A model generated the notes under the pieces. The model did not search any database and was not told the origin of the DNA. It saw nothing but the letters and a program-made list of their open reading frames with translations. A stretch of DNA of 52,491 nt, taken from Novosphingobium sp. GTDB taxonomy: Bacteria > Pseudomonadota > Alphaproteobacteria > Sphingomonadales > Sphingomonadaceae. The stretch spans positions 1 to 52,491 of the forward strand of contig JAGHZR010000028.1 of assembly GCA_017745295.1 (NCBI GenBank). Reading direction: 5' to 3'. Shown piece after piece: positions 9,055 through 17,743 of this stretch; within the stretch, counting starts at the first letter, position 1, and each line of letters starts with the position of its first letter. The translations under genes and the position numbers were made by a program.

Positions 9055-10464
9055 ATGACTTCCGATCACGATCTCACCTCTCACCCCTGGTTCTTCTGCG
9101 GCATCGGCGGATCGGGCATGTTGCCGCTCGCACTGATCCTCAAGGGACACGGCGCGAAAGTCGCAGGGTCGGACCGCAGCCGCGATCAGGGACGCACGCC
9201 CGAAAAGTTCGCCTGGCTGGAGAGCCTCGGTTTCGACCTGCACCCGCAGGACGGCAGCGGCATCACCGGCGCTGAGCAGACGCTGGTCGCCTCGGCGGCG
9301 GTGGAAGACACGGTGCCCGAAGTGATCCGCGCGAAAGAGTTCGGCTGCCCGCGCATGAGCCGCGCGCAGCTTCTGGCGACATTGTTCAATGCCGCGCCCT
9401 TCGGGATTGCCATCGGCGGCACTTCGGGCAAGTCGACCGTCACCGGCATGACCGGCTGGATCATGACCCACGCAGGCCGCGACCCCACGATCATGAACGG
9501 CGCGGTGATGAAGAACTTCGTCAGCCCCGACGCGCCCTTCGCCAGCGCCCGGGTCGGCCAGGGTGAGGTCTTCGTGTCGGAAGTGGACGAGAGCGACGGC
9601 TCCATCGCGCTCTATCGCCCGAAAGTAGCGGTGTTGGGCAATGTCAGCCTCGACCACAAGAGCCTCGAGGAACTGCGCCAGCTCTTCGGCGATTTCCTCG
9701 GCCGGGCGGATGTCTCCGCGATCAATCTCGACGATGCGGAGACGGCCGCCCTCGCCCCGCACGCAAAGGCCTTGGTGACCTTCGGCATCACCTCGCAGGA
9801 CGCGCAGATCGGCGCGACCGATGTGGTCGAAGAACCGACCTCTCTGACCGTCACCGTTCTGGATCGGCGGGATGGAACTTCGCATGCGCTGGCCCTGAAG
9901 GTGCCGGGTCGCCACAACCTCTACAACGCGCTCGCCGCCATCGCCGCGGCCAATGCCGCCGGGGTTTCGGTGGCCGAGGCGGTCGAGGCGCTCGGCAGCT
10001 TCGTGGGCCTTGCGCGCCGGTTCGATATCGTCGGCACCTCGCCCTCCGGCGTGACGGTGATCGACGACTTCGGCCACAACCCGGACAAGGTTTCGGCCAC
10101 GCTGGCGACGCTGAAGGCCCATCCGGGCCGTGTGATCGCGTTCTTCCAGCCGCATGGTTACGGCCCGCTCAAGCAGATGGGCCATGAGCTGGCGGAAGTG
10201 CTGGCCACGAAACTCGGGCCGGACGATGTGACGGTCCTGTGCGATCCGGTCTACTTCGGCGGCACCGTGGACCGCTCGGAAGGCAGCGAGCGCATCGTCC
10301 GCCTGATCGAAGCGGACGGCGGAAAAGCCGAATACGTACCGTCTCGCGAGGATTGCGCCTGCCGCATCGTGGAGATCGCCCAGCCCGGAGACCGCGTGGT
10401 CGTGATGGGCGCGCGCGACGATACGCTGACGGTCTTCGCGAACGACCTGCTGGCGCGACTCTAA
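9055..10464 (+). CDS. Mur ligase family protein, MurC/Mpl type
   Basis: 469 residues from the ATG at 9055. An earlier in-frame start at 8977 would overlap ldcA. It has an N-terminal UDP-binding motif GIGGSGM (16-22), a P-loop GTSGKSTV (about 122-129), EVDESDGS (176-183), as in the EADESDGS of MurC and Mpl, and a C-terminal domain starting near DDFGHNP. The P-loop reads GTSGKS where canonical MurC/Mpl have GTHGKT. MurC adds L-Ala to UDP-MurNAc; Mpl adds recycled tripeptide. The divergent ldcA neighbour favours Mpl-like recycling, but sequence alone does not settle the substrate, so I give no symbol. Confidence 0.8.
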   Translation: MTSDHDLTSHPWFFCGIGGSGMLPLALILKGHGAKVAGSDRSRDQGRTPEKFAWLESLGFDLHPQDGSGITGAEQTLVASAAVEDTVPEVIRAKEFGCPRMSRAQLLATLFNAAPFGIAIGGTSGKSTVTGMTGWIMTHAGRDPTIMNGAVMKNFVSPDAPFASARVGQGEVFVSEVDESDGSIALYRPKVAVLGNVSLDHKSLEELRQLFGDFLGRADVSAINLDDAETAALAPHAKALVTFGITSQDAQIGATDVVEEPTSLTVTVLDRRDGTSHALALKVPGRHNLYNALAAIAAANAAGVSVAEAVEALGSFVGLARRFDIVGTSPSGVTVIDDFGHNPDKVSATLATLKAHPGRVIAFFQPHGYGPLKQMGHELAEVLATKLGPDDVTVLCDPVYFGGTVDRSEGSERIVRLIEADGGKAEYVPSREDCACRIVEIAQPGDRVVVMGARDDTLTVFANDLLARL

Positions 10465-10474
10465 GCGCGCGGGA

Positions 10475-11428
10475 TCAGTGCACCTTGCCGCGAGCCTTCG
10501 CGACAAGGTGCACCAGAACCGCAATCACCGCGCCCAGCACCAGGCCCACGACCGCCGAGGCAACGGCATAACCCAGCCAGCCGAGCGCACCGCCGAGCGG
10601 CCCACCCAGCACTTCCAGCCAGTGCTGGAATCCATGGGCGATATGCGCAGGCGCCGGAACGCCGAGTTCCTCCAGTCCGTGCAGGACGATCCCGCCGCCG
10701 ACCCAGAGCATCGCCAGCGTCCCGACCGAGGCCAGCACCGTCAGCACCTTGGGCATCGCGCTGACGAGCATGCGGCCGAAAGCCTGCGTGCCCTTGCCCT
10801 GCTTCTTGGCGAGGTGCAGGCCGATGTCGTCCATCTTCACGATCAGCGCCACCGCGCCGTAGACGCCCGCCGTGATAAGAATGCCCACGAGCGCCAACGC
10901 CACCGCCCGCGTCACCAGCGAACTGTCGGCCACTTCCGAAAGCGCGATCGCCATGATCTCCGCCGAGAGGATGAGGTCGGTGCGAATCGCGCCCGAGACG
11001 CGGGCCTGCTCGAAGCTCGCCGCGTCCGAGACCGGGTCTTCCAGCGTCTCGCCGTGCTTGGCCCCGCCCAGCTTCTCGATCACTTTCTCCGCGCCCTCGA
11101 ACGCGAGATAGCTGCCGCCCAGCATCAGGATCGGCGTGATCAGCCAGGGCAGGAAAGCGCTGAGCAGCAAGGCGATCGGCAAGAGCACGACCAGCTTGTT
11201 GAACAGGCTGCCCTTGGTGATCTTCCAGATGATCGGCAGTTCGCGCTCGGGCGTGAAGTCGGTGACGTAGCCCGGTGTCACCGCCGCATCGTCGATCACG
11301 ACGCCCGCAGCCTTGCTGCCGGCCTTGGCGACCCCCACCCCCACGTCGTCCAGCGAGGCGGCGGCGGCACGGGCAATCACCGCAACGTCATCGAGAAGCG
11401 CAACGAGGCCGGATGGCATCTGGAACAA
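10475..11428 (-). CDS. DUF808 (YedI-type) inner-membrane protein
   Basis: 317 residues, or 314 if the ATG three codons in is used. It begins PSGLVALLDDVAVIAR and has IDDAAVTPGYV, both typical of DUF808. Several hydrophobic segments follow, including LVVLLPIALLLSAFLPWLI and the C-terminal LGYAVASAVVGLVLGAVIAV. The family is an uncharacterised multi-pass membrane protein, so no reaction can be stated. It is convergent with the Mur ligase, the two stops being about 10 bp apart, and divergent from the ribosomal operon. Confidence 0.87.
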   Translation of the reverse strand: MFQMPSGLVALLDDVAVIARAAAASLDDVGVGVAKAGSKAAGVVIDDAAVTPGYVTDFTPERELPIIWKITKGSLFNKLVVLLPIALLLSAFLPWLITPILMLGGSYLAFEGAEKVIEKLGGAKHGETLEDPVSDAASFEQARVSGAIRTDLILSAEIMAIALSEVADSSLVTRAVALALVGILITAGVYGAVALIVKMDDIGLHLAKKQGKGTQAFGRMLVSAMPKVLTVLASVGTLAMLWVGGGIVLHGLEELGVPAPAHIAHGFQHWLEVLGGPLGGALGWLGYAVASAVVGLVLGAVIAVLVHLVAKARGKVH

Positions 11429-11513
11429 ACCCCCTGTTCAAAAGACCTTGCCGCCATGCGGGGGAAAAGCATGGCGATCAAGCGAAACGAACAAACTACC
11501 CCCAACCCAGCTT

Positions 11514-11542
11514 TTGCTTGCTTTCCGCGCCCGATCCGCTAA
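11514..11542 (+). promoter_or_regulatory. Possible sigma-70-type promoter of rpsF-rpsR-rplI and its leader
   Basis: TTGCTT (11514-11519) and CGCTAA (11537-11542) are spaced by 17 bp. A leader of about 115 nt follows, containing small inverted repeats (for example CCGC/GCGG near 11618-11632). S6-S18 operons in many bacteria are autoregulated through a leader hairpin. I could not confirm that fold here. Confidence 0.35.
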
Positions 11543-11662
11543 GGGCGCCGTTCCGTCTCGTGCGCCATGTCGCATGCCGGACGGGAAGGAAGAAAGCCGG
11601 AGGGGCCCCGCAATCCCGCGGACAAGCCAGCGATCGGTTAGATCAAGATAAAGGAAGCTGCC

Positions 11663-12025
11663 GTGGCTCAGTATGAGCACGTGTTCCTGGCACGCCAGGA
11701 CCTCAGCCAGGCGCAAGTCGATGCACTTGCCGCCACCGCCACCGAGATCGTCGAAGCCAACCAGGGCAAGGTCACCAAGACCGAGACCTGGGGCCTGAAG
11801 AATCTCGCGTACAAGATCAAGCGCAACCGCAAGGCGCACTTCGTGCTGCTCAACATCGAAGCTCCCGGCGACACCATCGCCGAGCTCGAGCGTCAGACGC
11901 AGATCAACGAAGACGTCATCCGTTACCTGACGATCCGCGTAGACGAGCACGAAGCTGGTCCGTCGGTCATGATGCGCAAGAGCGACCGCGAGCGTACGCG
12001 CCGTCGCGAACGTGAAGGGAACTGA
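11663..12025 (+). CDS. rpsF: Small ribosomal subunit protein bS6
   Basis: 120 residues. The start is GTG at 11663, with AAGGAAG about 8 bases upstream, reading MAQYEHVFLARQDLSQAQVD. ETWGLKNLAYKIKRNRKAHF is a bS6 hallmark. The arginine- and glutamate-rich tail extends beyond the short core, as in many alphaproteobacteria. It binds with S18 to the platform of the 30S subunit. It is first gene of a tight S6-S18-L9 operon, with 5 bp to rpsR. Confidence 0.98.
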   Translation: MAQYEHVFLARQDLSQAQVDALAATATEIVEANQGKVTKTETWGLKNLAYKIKRNRKAHFVLLNIEAPGDTIAELERQTQINEDVIRYLTIRVDEHEAGPSVMMRKSDRERTRRREREGN

Positions 12026-12030
12026 TTTCC

Positions 12031-12255
12031 ATGGCACGTGCATTCTTCCGCCGCCGCAAGTCCTGCCCGTTCTCGGGCAAGAACGCTCCGGCCATCGACT
12101 ACAAGGACGTGCGTCTGCTCCAGGGCTTCATGTCCGAGCGTGGCAAGATCGTCCCCAGCCGCATCACCGCGGTTTCCGCAAAGAAGCAGCGTGAGCTGAG
12201 CCAGGCGATCAAGCGCGCCCGGCACATCGGCCTCCTGCCCTACATCGTCAAGTAA
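12031..12255 (+). CDS. rpsR: Small ribosomal subunit protein bS18
   Basis: 74 residues with the S18 core FFRRRKSCPFSGKNAP at the start, DYKDVRLLQGFMSERGKIVP in the middle and QRELSQAIKRARHIGLLPY at the C-terminus. It pairs with S6 on the 30S platform. It sits 5 bp after rpsF and 14 bp before rplI, and rplI has an AAGGAGG ribosome binding site overlapping the rpsR stop region. Confidence 0.98.
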   Translation: MARAFFRRRKSCPFSGKNAPAIDYKDVRLLQGFMSERGKIVPSRITAVSAKKQRELSQAIKRARHIGLLPYIVK

Positions 12256-12269
12256 GGAGGACTAGCCTC

Positions 12270-12866
12270 ATGGACATCATCCTCCTCGAACGCGTCGAGA
12301 AGCTCGGCGCCATCGGCGATGTCGTTTCCGTCAAGGACGGTTACGCCCGCAACTACCTTCTTCCCAACAAGAAGGCCCTGCGCGCCAACGAGAAGAACAA
12401 GAAGGTCTTCGAAGCCAACCGCGCGAAGATCGAAGCTGAAAACGCCGAGCGTCGCTCGTCGGCCGAAGCGCACTCGGGCAACGTCGAAGGCAAGCAGGTC
12501 GTCCTGATCCGCGCCTCGTCAAACTCGGGCCAGCTCTACGGTTCGGTCTCGGTTCGTGACATCGTCGACGCTCTCAACGAGCAGGGCGCCGAAGTCTCGA
12601 AGCAGATGATCGTGCTCGAACGCCCGATCAAGACCATCGGCGTGTTCGACGTTCGCGTGAACCTGCACCCCGAAGTCGCCGTGACCGTCAAGGTGAACGT
12701 CGCCCGTTCGCCGGACGAAGCCGACCTGCAGTCGCAGGGCGTGGACGTGATGGCCGCGATGTTCGAACAGGACGTCTCGGGCTTCACCGAAGCCTACGAC
12801 CCGAACGCCGAACCCGGCGAAATCGCGGTCGAAGAGGAAGTTGCCGAGACCGAAGAAGAAGCCTGA
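12270..12866 (+). CDS. rplI: Large ribosomal subunit protein bL9
   Basis: 198 residues. The N-terminal L9 motif MDIILLERVEKLGAIGDVV leads to GYARNYLLPNKKA, then a central helix and a C-terminal rRNA-binding domain. The last 40 or so residues are a very acidic tail (EEEVAETEEEA), longer than the roughly 150 residues of E. coli L9 and common in alphaproteobacteria. It closes the S6-S18-L9 operon. Confidence 0.98.
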   Translation: MDIILLERVEKLGAIGDVVSVKDGYARNYLLPNKKALRANEKNKKVFEANRAKIEAENAERRSSAEAHSGNVEGKQVVLIRASSNSGQLYGSVSVRDIVDALNEQGAEVSKQMIVLERPIKTIGVFDVRVNLHPEVAVTVKVNVARSPDEADLQSQGVDVMAAMFEQDVSGFTEAYDPNAEPGEIAVEEEVAETEEEA

Positions 12867-12899
12867 GCTTCCCCTTCGCGGTAACGACCGTCGAGATCG

Positions 12900-12940
12900 A
12901 AGGCCCTCGCTCCCATGCGGAGCGGGGGCCTTTCTCTTTT
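12900..12940 (+). terminator. Intrinsic terminator of the ribosomal operon
   Basis: AAGGCCCTCGCTCC pairs with GGAGCGGGGGCCTTT around a CATGC loop with one mismatch. It is followed by TCTCTTTTTC. It lies 34 bp after the rplI stop. Confidence 0.85.
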
Positions 12941-12985
12941 TCACGCCGCTATTGCACTGCAATACAGATTGCGTAATTACGGGCG

Positions 12986-14416
12986 ATGGAAACGATCAAG
13001 AACACCCTCGCGGAACTGGTCCGCGTTTACGAAACCGCCGTCAGCACCCTGCGCGCGGATATCGCCGCCTTCGTCGAGAACGGCACCCCGCCCCCGCCCG
13101 AACGCCGCGAAACCCGCGCCTGGTCCTATCCGGAACTGCGCATCACTTACGCAGGCGTGGAACGCGGTACGTTCTACAGCCGCTCGTTCGGTCGCCTGAA
13201 CGAGGCCGGGACTTACGTCACCACGATCACCCGTCCGCGCCTCTTCGCGGACTACCTCGAGGAACAGCTGGCCCTGCTCCACGAGGATTACGAGGTGGAG
13301 ATCGTGGTTGCGCCTTCGGCCCAGGAAATCCCCTTCCCTTACGTCCTCGACGGTGTCGGCATGGGTAACGTCACCCCGCAGGAACTGGCCGCCCACTTCC
13401 CGACCACCGAACTCGCCCTCATCGGTGACGAGATCTCCGACGGCGTGTTCCGCCAGTCGGCCGAGGAACCGCTGCCGCTGGCCCTGTTCGACGGCCTCCG
13501 CACCGATTTCAGCCTCGCCCGCCTGCAGCACTATACCGGCACCAGCGTCGAGCATTGCCAGCGCTACATCCTGTTCACCAACTACCACCGCTATGTGGAC
13601 GAGTTCGTGGACTGGGCCGGGCAGCAGATCGGCTCGAACGGCTATACCGCGCTGTCGGGCGCAGGCGGCCTCTACCTCGACACCCCGGTCGACAATGCCC
13701 GCGAGCGCCTGTCCGACACGGCATGGCGCCGCCACCAGATGCCGGCCTATCACCTGATCCGGCCGGACAAGTCGGGCATCACCCTCGTCAACATCGGCGT
13801 CGGCCCCTCGAACGCCAAGACCATCACCGATCACCTCGCGGTCATCCGCCCCGAGGTCTGGCTGATGATCGGCCACTGCGGCGGCCTGCGCGAAGGCCAG
13901 CGCATCGGCGACTACGTGCTCGCCCATGCCTATCTGCGCGACGACCACGTGCTCGACCCGGTGCTGCCGCCGGAAATCCCGCTGCCCGCGATCGCGGAAG
14001 TGCAGCAGGCCCTCGCCTCGGCCGCCGAGACGGTCAGCGGCGAAGGCGGCGCCAACCTCAAGAAGCGCATGCGCACCGGCACCGTCGTCACCACCGACGA
14101 CCGTAACTGGGAACTGCGCTACACCGATTCCGCGCACCGTTTCAGCCTCAGCCGCGCCATCGGCATCGACATGGAAAGCGCCACGATCAGCGCCCAGGGC
14201 TATCGCTTCCGCGTACCCTACGGCACCCTGCTCTGCGTCTCCGACAAGCCGATCCACGGCGAACTCAAGCTGCCGGGCCAGGCCAACCGCTTCTACGAGG
14301 AGGCCATCGCCAGCCACCTCAAGATCGGTCTCCAGGCCTGCGACCTGCTCCGCGCCGAAGGCGAAAAGCTGCATTCCCGCAAGCTGCGCGCCTTCAACGA
14401 GCCGCCGTTCCGCTGA
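12986..14416 (+). CDS. amn: AMP nucleosidase
   Basis: 476 residues, close to the roughly 484 of E. coli Amn. The N-terminal Amn-specific domain is followed by a nucleoside-phosphorylase-like C-terminal domain: IGVGPSNAKTITDHLAVIRP, then IGHCGGLREGQRIGDYVLA, then GIDMESATISAQGYRFRVPY and CVSDKPIHGELK. The enzyme hydrolyses AMP to adenine and ribose 5-phosphate, setting purine nucleotide levels. It has no operon partner, being closed upstream by the rplI terminator and downstream by its own. Confidence 0.95.
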   Translation: METIKNTLAELVRVYETAVSTLRADIAAFVENGTPPPPERRETRAWSYPELRITYAGVERGTFYSRSFGRLNEAGTYVTTITRPRLFADYLEEQLALLHEDYEVEIVVAPSAQEIPFPYVLDGVGMGNVTPQELAAHFPTTELALIGDEISDGVFRQSAEEPLPLALFDGLRTDFSLARLQHYTGTSVEHCQRYILFTNYHRYVDEFVDWAGQQIGSNGYTALSGAGGLYLDTPVDNARERLSDTAWRRHQMPAYHLIRPDKSGITLVNIGVGPSNAKTITDHLAVIRPEVWLMIGHCGGLREGQRIGDYVLAHAYLRDDHVLDPVLPPEIPLPAIAEVQQALASAAETVSGEGGANLKKRMRTGTVVTTDDRNWELRYTDSAHRFSLSRAIGIDMESATISAQGYRFRVPYGTLLCVSDKPIHGELKLPGQANRFYEEAIASHLKIGLQACDLLRAEGEKLHSRKLRAFNEPPFR

Positions 14417-14438
14417 TCCGCTGCGGCCAGAGCCGCGT

Positions 14439-14476
14439 AAAAAAGGCGTCGCTCCGAAAGGAGCGGCGCCTTTTTT
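14439..14476 (+). terminator. Intrinsic terminator of amn
   Basis: A long A-run, an 11-12-bp G+C-rich stem (GGCGTCGCTCC / GGAGCGGCGCC, one mismatch) with a GAAA loop, then six T residues. The flanking A and T runs extend the pairing. Confidence 0.93.
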
Positions 14477-14853
14477 CGCTTCCAGCCCAAGCATCCGCCC
14501 CCCGCATCTTTGGCAAGTCACGCGCGCCGCCTGCAACCCGGCACGGATATGTCCAGATGGGCCGCCACACGGCAATCTTATAATTTTGCAATAGGAATAT
14601 GAACAATAAACCGCTAAACACCGAGAACAGGGTGAAGTAATTTCATGTTACGTTATTATTTCAACGAATTACATCGAAATTACATACATGTATCACGCCT
14701 TGAAATAATAGTTGCCGATCTACAACTCCACAAAGATCAATAAAGATCGACTATTATTCCCTGATGACAGAACGTTCATCTTGAGAGCACACCCCCCGAT
14801 CTGGTTCCGGCTTACGGCAAACCGTGCGCCGGAAACTGCAAAGGGAGTACCGA
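14477..14853 (+). promoter_or_regulatory. AT-rich control region upstream of the TonB-dependent receptor
   Basis: This 377-bp gap has no gene. From about 14570 to 14765 it is far richer in A+T than its surroundings. TATTATTTCAA (14654-14664) and TTGAAATAATA (14700-14710) form a perfect 11-bp inverted repeat. AATAATAGT (14704-14712) is in turn inverted as ACTATTATT (14750-14758). A TACATGTA palindrome lies between at about 14685-14692. It probably contains the receptor promoter and a regulator site. I cannot name the regulator. Confidence 0.5.
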
Positions 14854-17649
14854 ATGACATCCGAAATGAAGCGCCTGCTGCTGGCTTCCACCCTGCTGAT
14901 GGGCCTGCCCGCCGCCGCCCATGCGCAGGACGACGCGCCGGCGAATGCAGCCGAGTCCGACGGCGGCGCCATCGTCGTGACCGGCTCGCGCCTGTCCAAC
15001 CCGAACCTCGAACAGGCCGCGCCGATCATGGCCGTTTCCGCCAAGGAAATCGCGCTGACTGGTCAGGTCAACGTCGAGAACATCCTCAAGGACCTGCCGC
15101 AGGTGCTGCCGGGTTCGACCGCTGCGTCGAACAATCCGGGCGGCGGCGTCGCCACTGCCGACTTGCGCGGCCTCGGTGCGGAACGCACGCTGGTGCTGGT
15201 CAACGGCCACCGCTACGTGTCCTATGACACCAACCAGTTCGTCGACCTCAACACGATCCCAACCGCGCTGATCGAGCGCGTCGACGTGGTGACCGGCGGC
15301 AAATCGGCCGTCTACGGTTCGGACGCCGTGACCGGCGTGGTGAACTTCATCACGAAGCAGGACTTCGACGGCGTACAGGCCAATGCCAACTATCGCCTGA
15401 CCGGCGCAGGCGACGGCGCGCAGTACAACGGCGGCCTGCTGGTCGGCAAGAACTTCGCCGACGGCCGCGGCAACATCACGATCTACGGCGACTACATGCG
15501 CCGCAAGTCGATCCTCCAGTCAGGCCGCAGCTATACTTCGGTGGCGCAGACCGACGACGGCGAAGGTGGCTTGATGGGCGGCGGCTCCAGTTCGATCCCG
15601 GCGGGCCGCATCGCGCTCGGCGGCAACAACTACAAGTTCGGGCAGGACGGCAGCACTTCGGCCTATACTTCGGCCGACGCCTACAACTACGCCTCGGAAA
15701 ACTACCTTCAGGTTCCGCAGAAGCGCCAGCTGCTCTCGGCCCAGGCCCACTTCGACGTCAGCGATCACCTGACCCTCTACGGCGAGGGTCAGTACATCCA
15801 CAACCGCGTCAAGAACCAGCTGGCCCCGACACCGCTGACCGGCACCTTCTCGCTCGACACCGATTCCTCGTTCCTGTCCTCCGCCACCCAGTCGCTGCTG
15901 AGCGGCTATGACACCGACGGCGACGGTTACACCTCGGCATCGGTCTATCGCCGCCTTTCGGAAGTGGGCGACCGCATCTCGAACCTCGACAGCAAGGCCT
16001 ATCGCGGGCTGATCGGCGCACGCGGCCAGATTTCCGGCGACTGGAACTACGACGCCTACTTCAGCTACTCGCGCACCAAGCAGGTCGAGCGCCAGTACGG
16101 CAACGTTTCCGCCAGCCGTGTCCAGCAGGCGCTGCTGACCAGCTACGATTCCAGCGGCAACCTCGTCTGCGCGGACACCAGCAACGGCTGCGTCCCGCTG
16201 AACATCTTCGGCGCGGACAACATCAGCCAGGAAGCGGCAGACTTCATCTCGATCGATACGGTCAACCGCTCGACCATCACCGAGAAGGTCGTCAGCGGCG
16301 CGATCACCAACAACAACCTGTTCGACCTCGGCGCGGGTCCGGCCGGTCTGGCCTTCGGCGGTGAGTATCGCAGCGAGCACGGCAGCTTCAACCCGGACGC
16401 GGCGCTCGCCTCGGGTGACGTGATCGGCTTCAACGGCTCAGAACCGATCGCGGGCGGCTACAACGTCAAGGAACTCTTCGCCGAGTTCAACGTGCCCCTG
16501 ATCGCCGACAAGCCCTTCATCGAACGGCTCGAATTCAACGGCGCGGCGCGCTATTCGTACTATTCGACGGCGGCCAAGTCGGTCGGCACTTTCTCGGCAG
16601 GCCTCGTCTGGGCGCCGATCAAGGACGTCAGCCTGCGCGGCCAGTTCTCACGCGCGGTGCGCGCGCCGACGGTGAACAACCTCTACAGCGGCAACGCCCA
16701 GAACTTCGAGCCTGCGACCGATCCCTGCGCCACCTCGACCGCGCTCACGAACGCCAATCTCAACGCCAGCTGCGCCGCTGCGGGCATCCCGGTGAACCTG
16801 ATCGGCACCAGTTACAACGGCGGCGATTCGCAGATCGAGAGCTACAACGGCGGCAACACGTCCCTGCGCGAGGAAACCGCGAACACCTGGACCGTCGGCA
16901 CGATGGTCCAGCCCCGCTTCATTCCGGGCCTGTCGCTCACCGTCGATTACTACCACATCAAGATCGACAACTACATCACCGCCGCCGGCACCTCGAACAT
17001 CATCTCGGCCTGCTACGGCACCGCCGCCAATGGCTGGACGCCTTACGACACCAGCTACTGCTCGCTGCTGCCGCGTGACGGCAACAGCTACACGATCACC
17101 GGCGCGGTCGACAACCTGTCCAACTCGGGCGGCATGAAGACCGACGGCATCGACTTCGACATGCAGTACGCGATCCCGCTGGCCTTCGGCGAGCACGGAT
17201 CGAGCAAGCTGACCCTGCGCGCCAGCGGCACCCGCCTGATGAACTTCACGTTCAAGCCGATCGCCGCCCTCTCCGACCTGACCGTGGACTGCGCGGGCAA
17301 GTTCGGCCTGCTCTGCGGCAACGTCTATGCCAAGTGGCGCCTCAGCGGCCGCGTGAGCTGGTCTACCGAGGGCAAGACGCTCTCGCTCGCCTGGCGTCAC
17401 CTCTCGCCGGTCAAGGACGACGATGCCTCGACGACCTACAGCGTCGAGAAGATCAAGGCCCATGACTACTTCGATCTCACCGCGCAGATCGACGTGGCCA
17501 AGCGCTTCACCTGGAACATCGGCATGAACAACATGTTCAACCGCAAGCCGCCGATCCTCGGCGACAACCAGGAACAGGCGAACACCTACCCGACGACTTA
17601 CGACGTCTACGGCCGCACCTTCTTCACCGGCATCACGGTGGACTTCTAA
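14854..17649 (+). CDS. TonB-dependent outer-membrane receptor
   Basis: 931 residues from the ATG at 14854, with AGGGAG seven bases upstream. A signal peptide of about 24 residues ends ...AHAQ. A TonB-box-like IVVTGSRL (about 40-47) leads into a plug domain with VENILKDLPQVLPG, GLGAERTLVLVNGHR and GGKSAVYGSDAVTGVVNFI. A long beta-barrel ends in the aromatic-terminated strand FFTGITVDF. Barrel motifs resemble the large sphingomonad receptor class for oligosaccharide, peptide or aromatic ligands rather than classic siderophore receptors. The substrate is not predictable. The M2 peptidase gene is convergent with it. No exbBD is nearby. Confidence 0.95.
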   Translation: MTSEMKRLLLASTLLMGLPAAAHAQDDAPANAAESDGGAIVVTGSRLSNPNLEQAAPIMAVSAKEIALTGQVNVENILKDLPQVLPGSTAASNNPGGGVATADLRGLGAERTLVLVNGHRYVSYDTNQFVDLNTIPTALIERVDVVTGGKSAVYGSDAVTGVVNFITKQDFDGVQANANYRLTGAGDGAQYNGGLLVGKNFADGRGNITIYGDYMRRKSILQSGRSYTSVAQTDDGEGGLMGGGSSSIPAGRIALGGNNYKFGQDGSTSAYTSADAYNYASENYLQVPQKRQLLSAQAHFDVSDHLTLYGEGQYIHNRVKNQLAPTPLTGTFSLDTDSSFLSSATQSLLSGYDTDGDGYTSASVYRRLSEVGDRISNLDSKAYRGLIGARGQISGDWNYDAYFSYSRTKQVERQYGNVSASRVQQALLTSYDSSGNLVCADTSNGCVPLNIFGADNISQEAADFISIDTVNRSTITEKVVSGAITNNNLFDLGAGPAGLAFGGEYRSEHGSFNPDAALASGDVIGFNGSEPIAGGYNVKELFAEFNVPLIADKPFIERLEFNGAARYSYYSTAAKSVGTFSAGLVWAPIKDVSLRGQFSRAVRAPTVNNLYSGNAQNFEPATDPCATSTALTNANLNASCAAAGIPVNLIGTSYNGGDSQIESYNGGNTSLREETANTWTVGTMVQPRFIPGLSLTVDYYHIKIDNYITAAGTSNIISACYGTAANGWTPYDTSYCSLLPRDGNSYTITGAVDNLSNSGGMKTDGIDFDMQYAIPLAFGEHGSSKLTLRASGTRLMNFTFKPIAALSDLTVDCAGKFGLLCGNVYAKWRLSGRVSWSTEGKTLSLAWRHLSPVKDDDASTTYSVEKIKAHDYFDLTAQIDVAKRFTWNIGMNNMFNRKPPILGDNQEQANTYPTTYDVYGRTFFTGITVDF

Positions 17650-17660
17650 GGCTCACGAAA

Positions 17661-17692
17661 AAGGGGAGCCGGCGCGAACCGGCTCCCCCTAT
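17661..17692 (+). terminator. Hairpin terminator after the TonB receptor
   Basis: A perfect 10-bp stem, GGGGAGCCGG / CCGGCTCCCC, with a CGCGAA loop. It starts 14 bp after the receptor stop and is preceded by an A-run. The T-tract after it is poor. Confidence 0.7.
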
Positions 17693-17703
17693 CGGCTTCG
17701 AAG

Positions 17704-17743
17704 CGCCCCCGGCGACCTTGCGTCGCCGGGGGCGTTCTCGTTT
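17704..17743. terminator. Second hairpin between convergent receptor and M2 peptidase genes
   Basis: A perfect 13-bp stem (CGCCCCCGGCGAC / GTCGCCGGGGGCG) with a CTTGC loop at 17704-17734, then TTCTCGTTT on the plus strand. It lies between convergent stop codons and can act for either gene. Confidence 0.7.
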
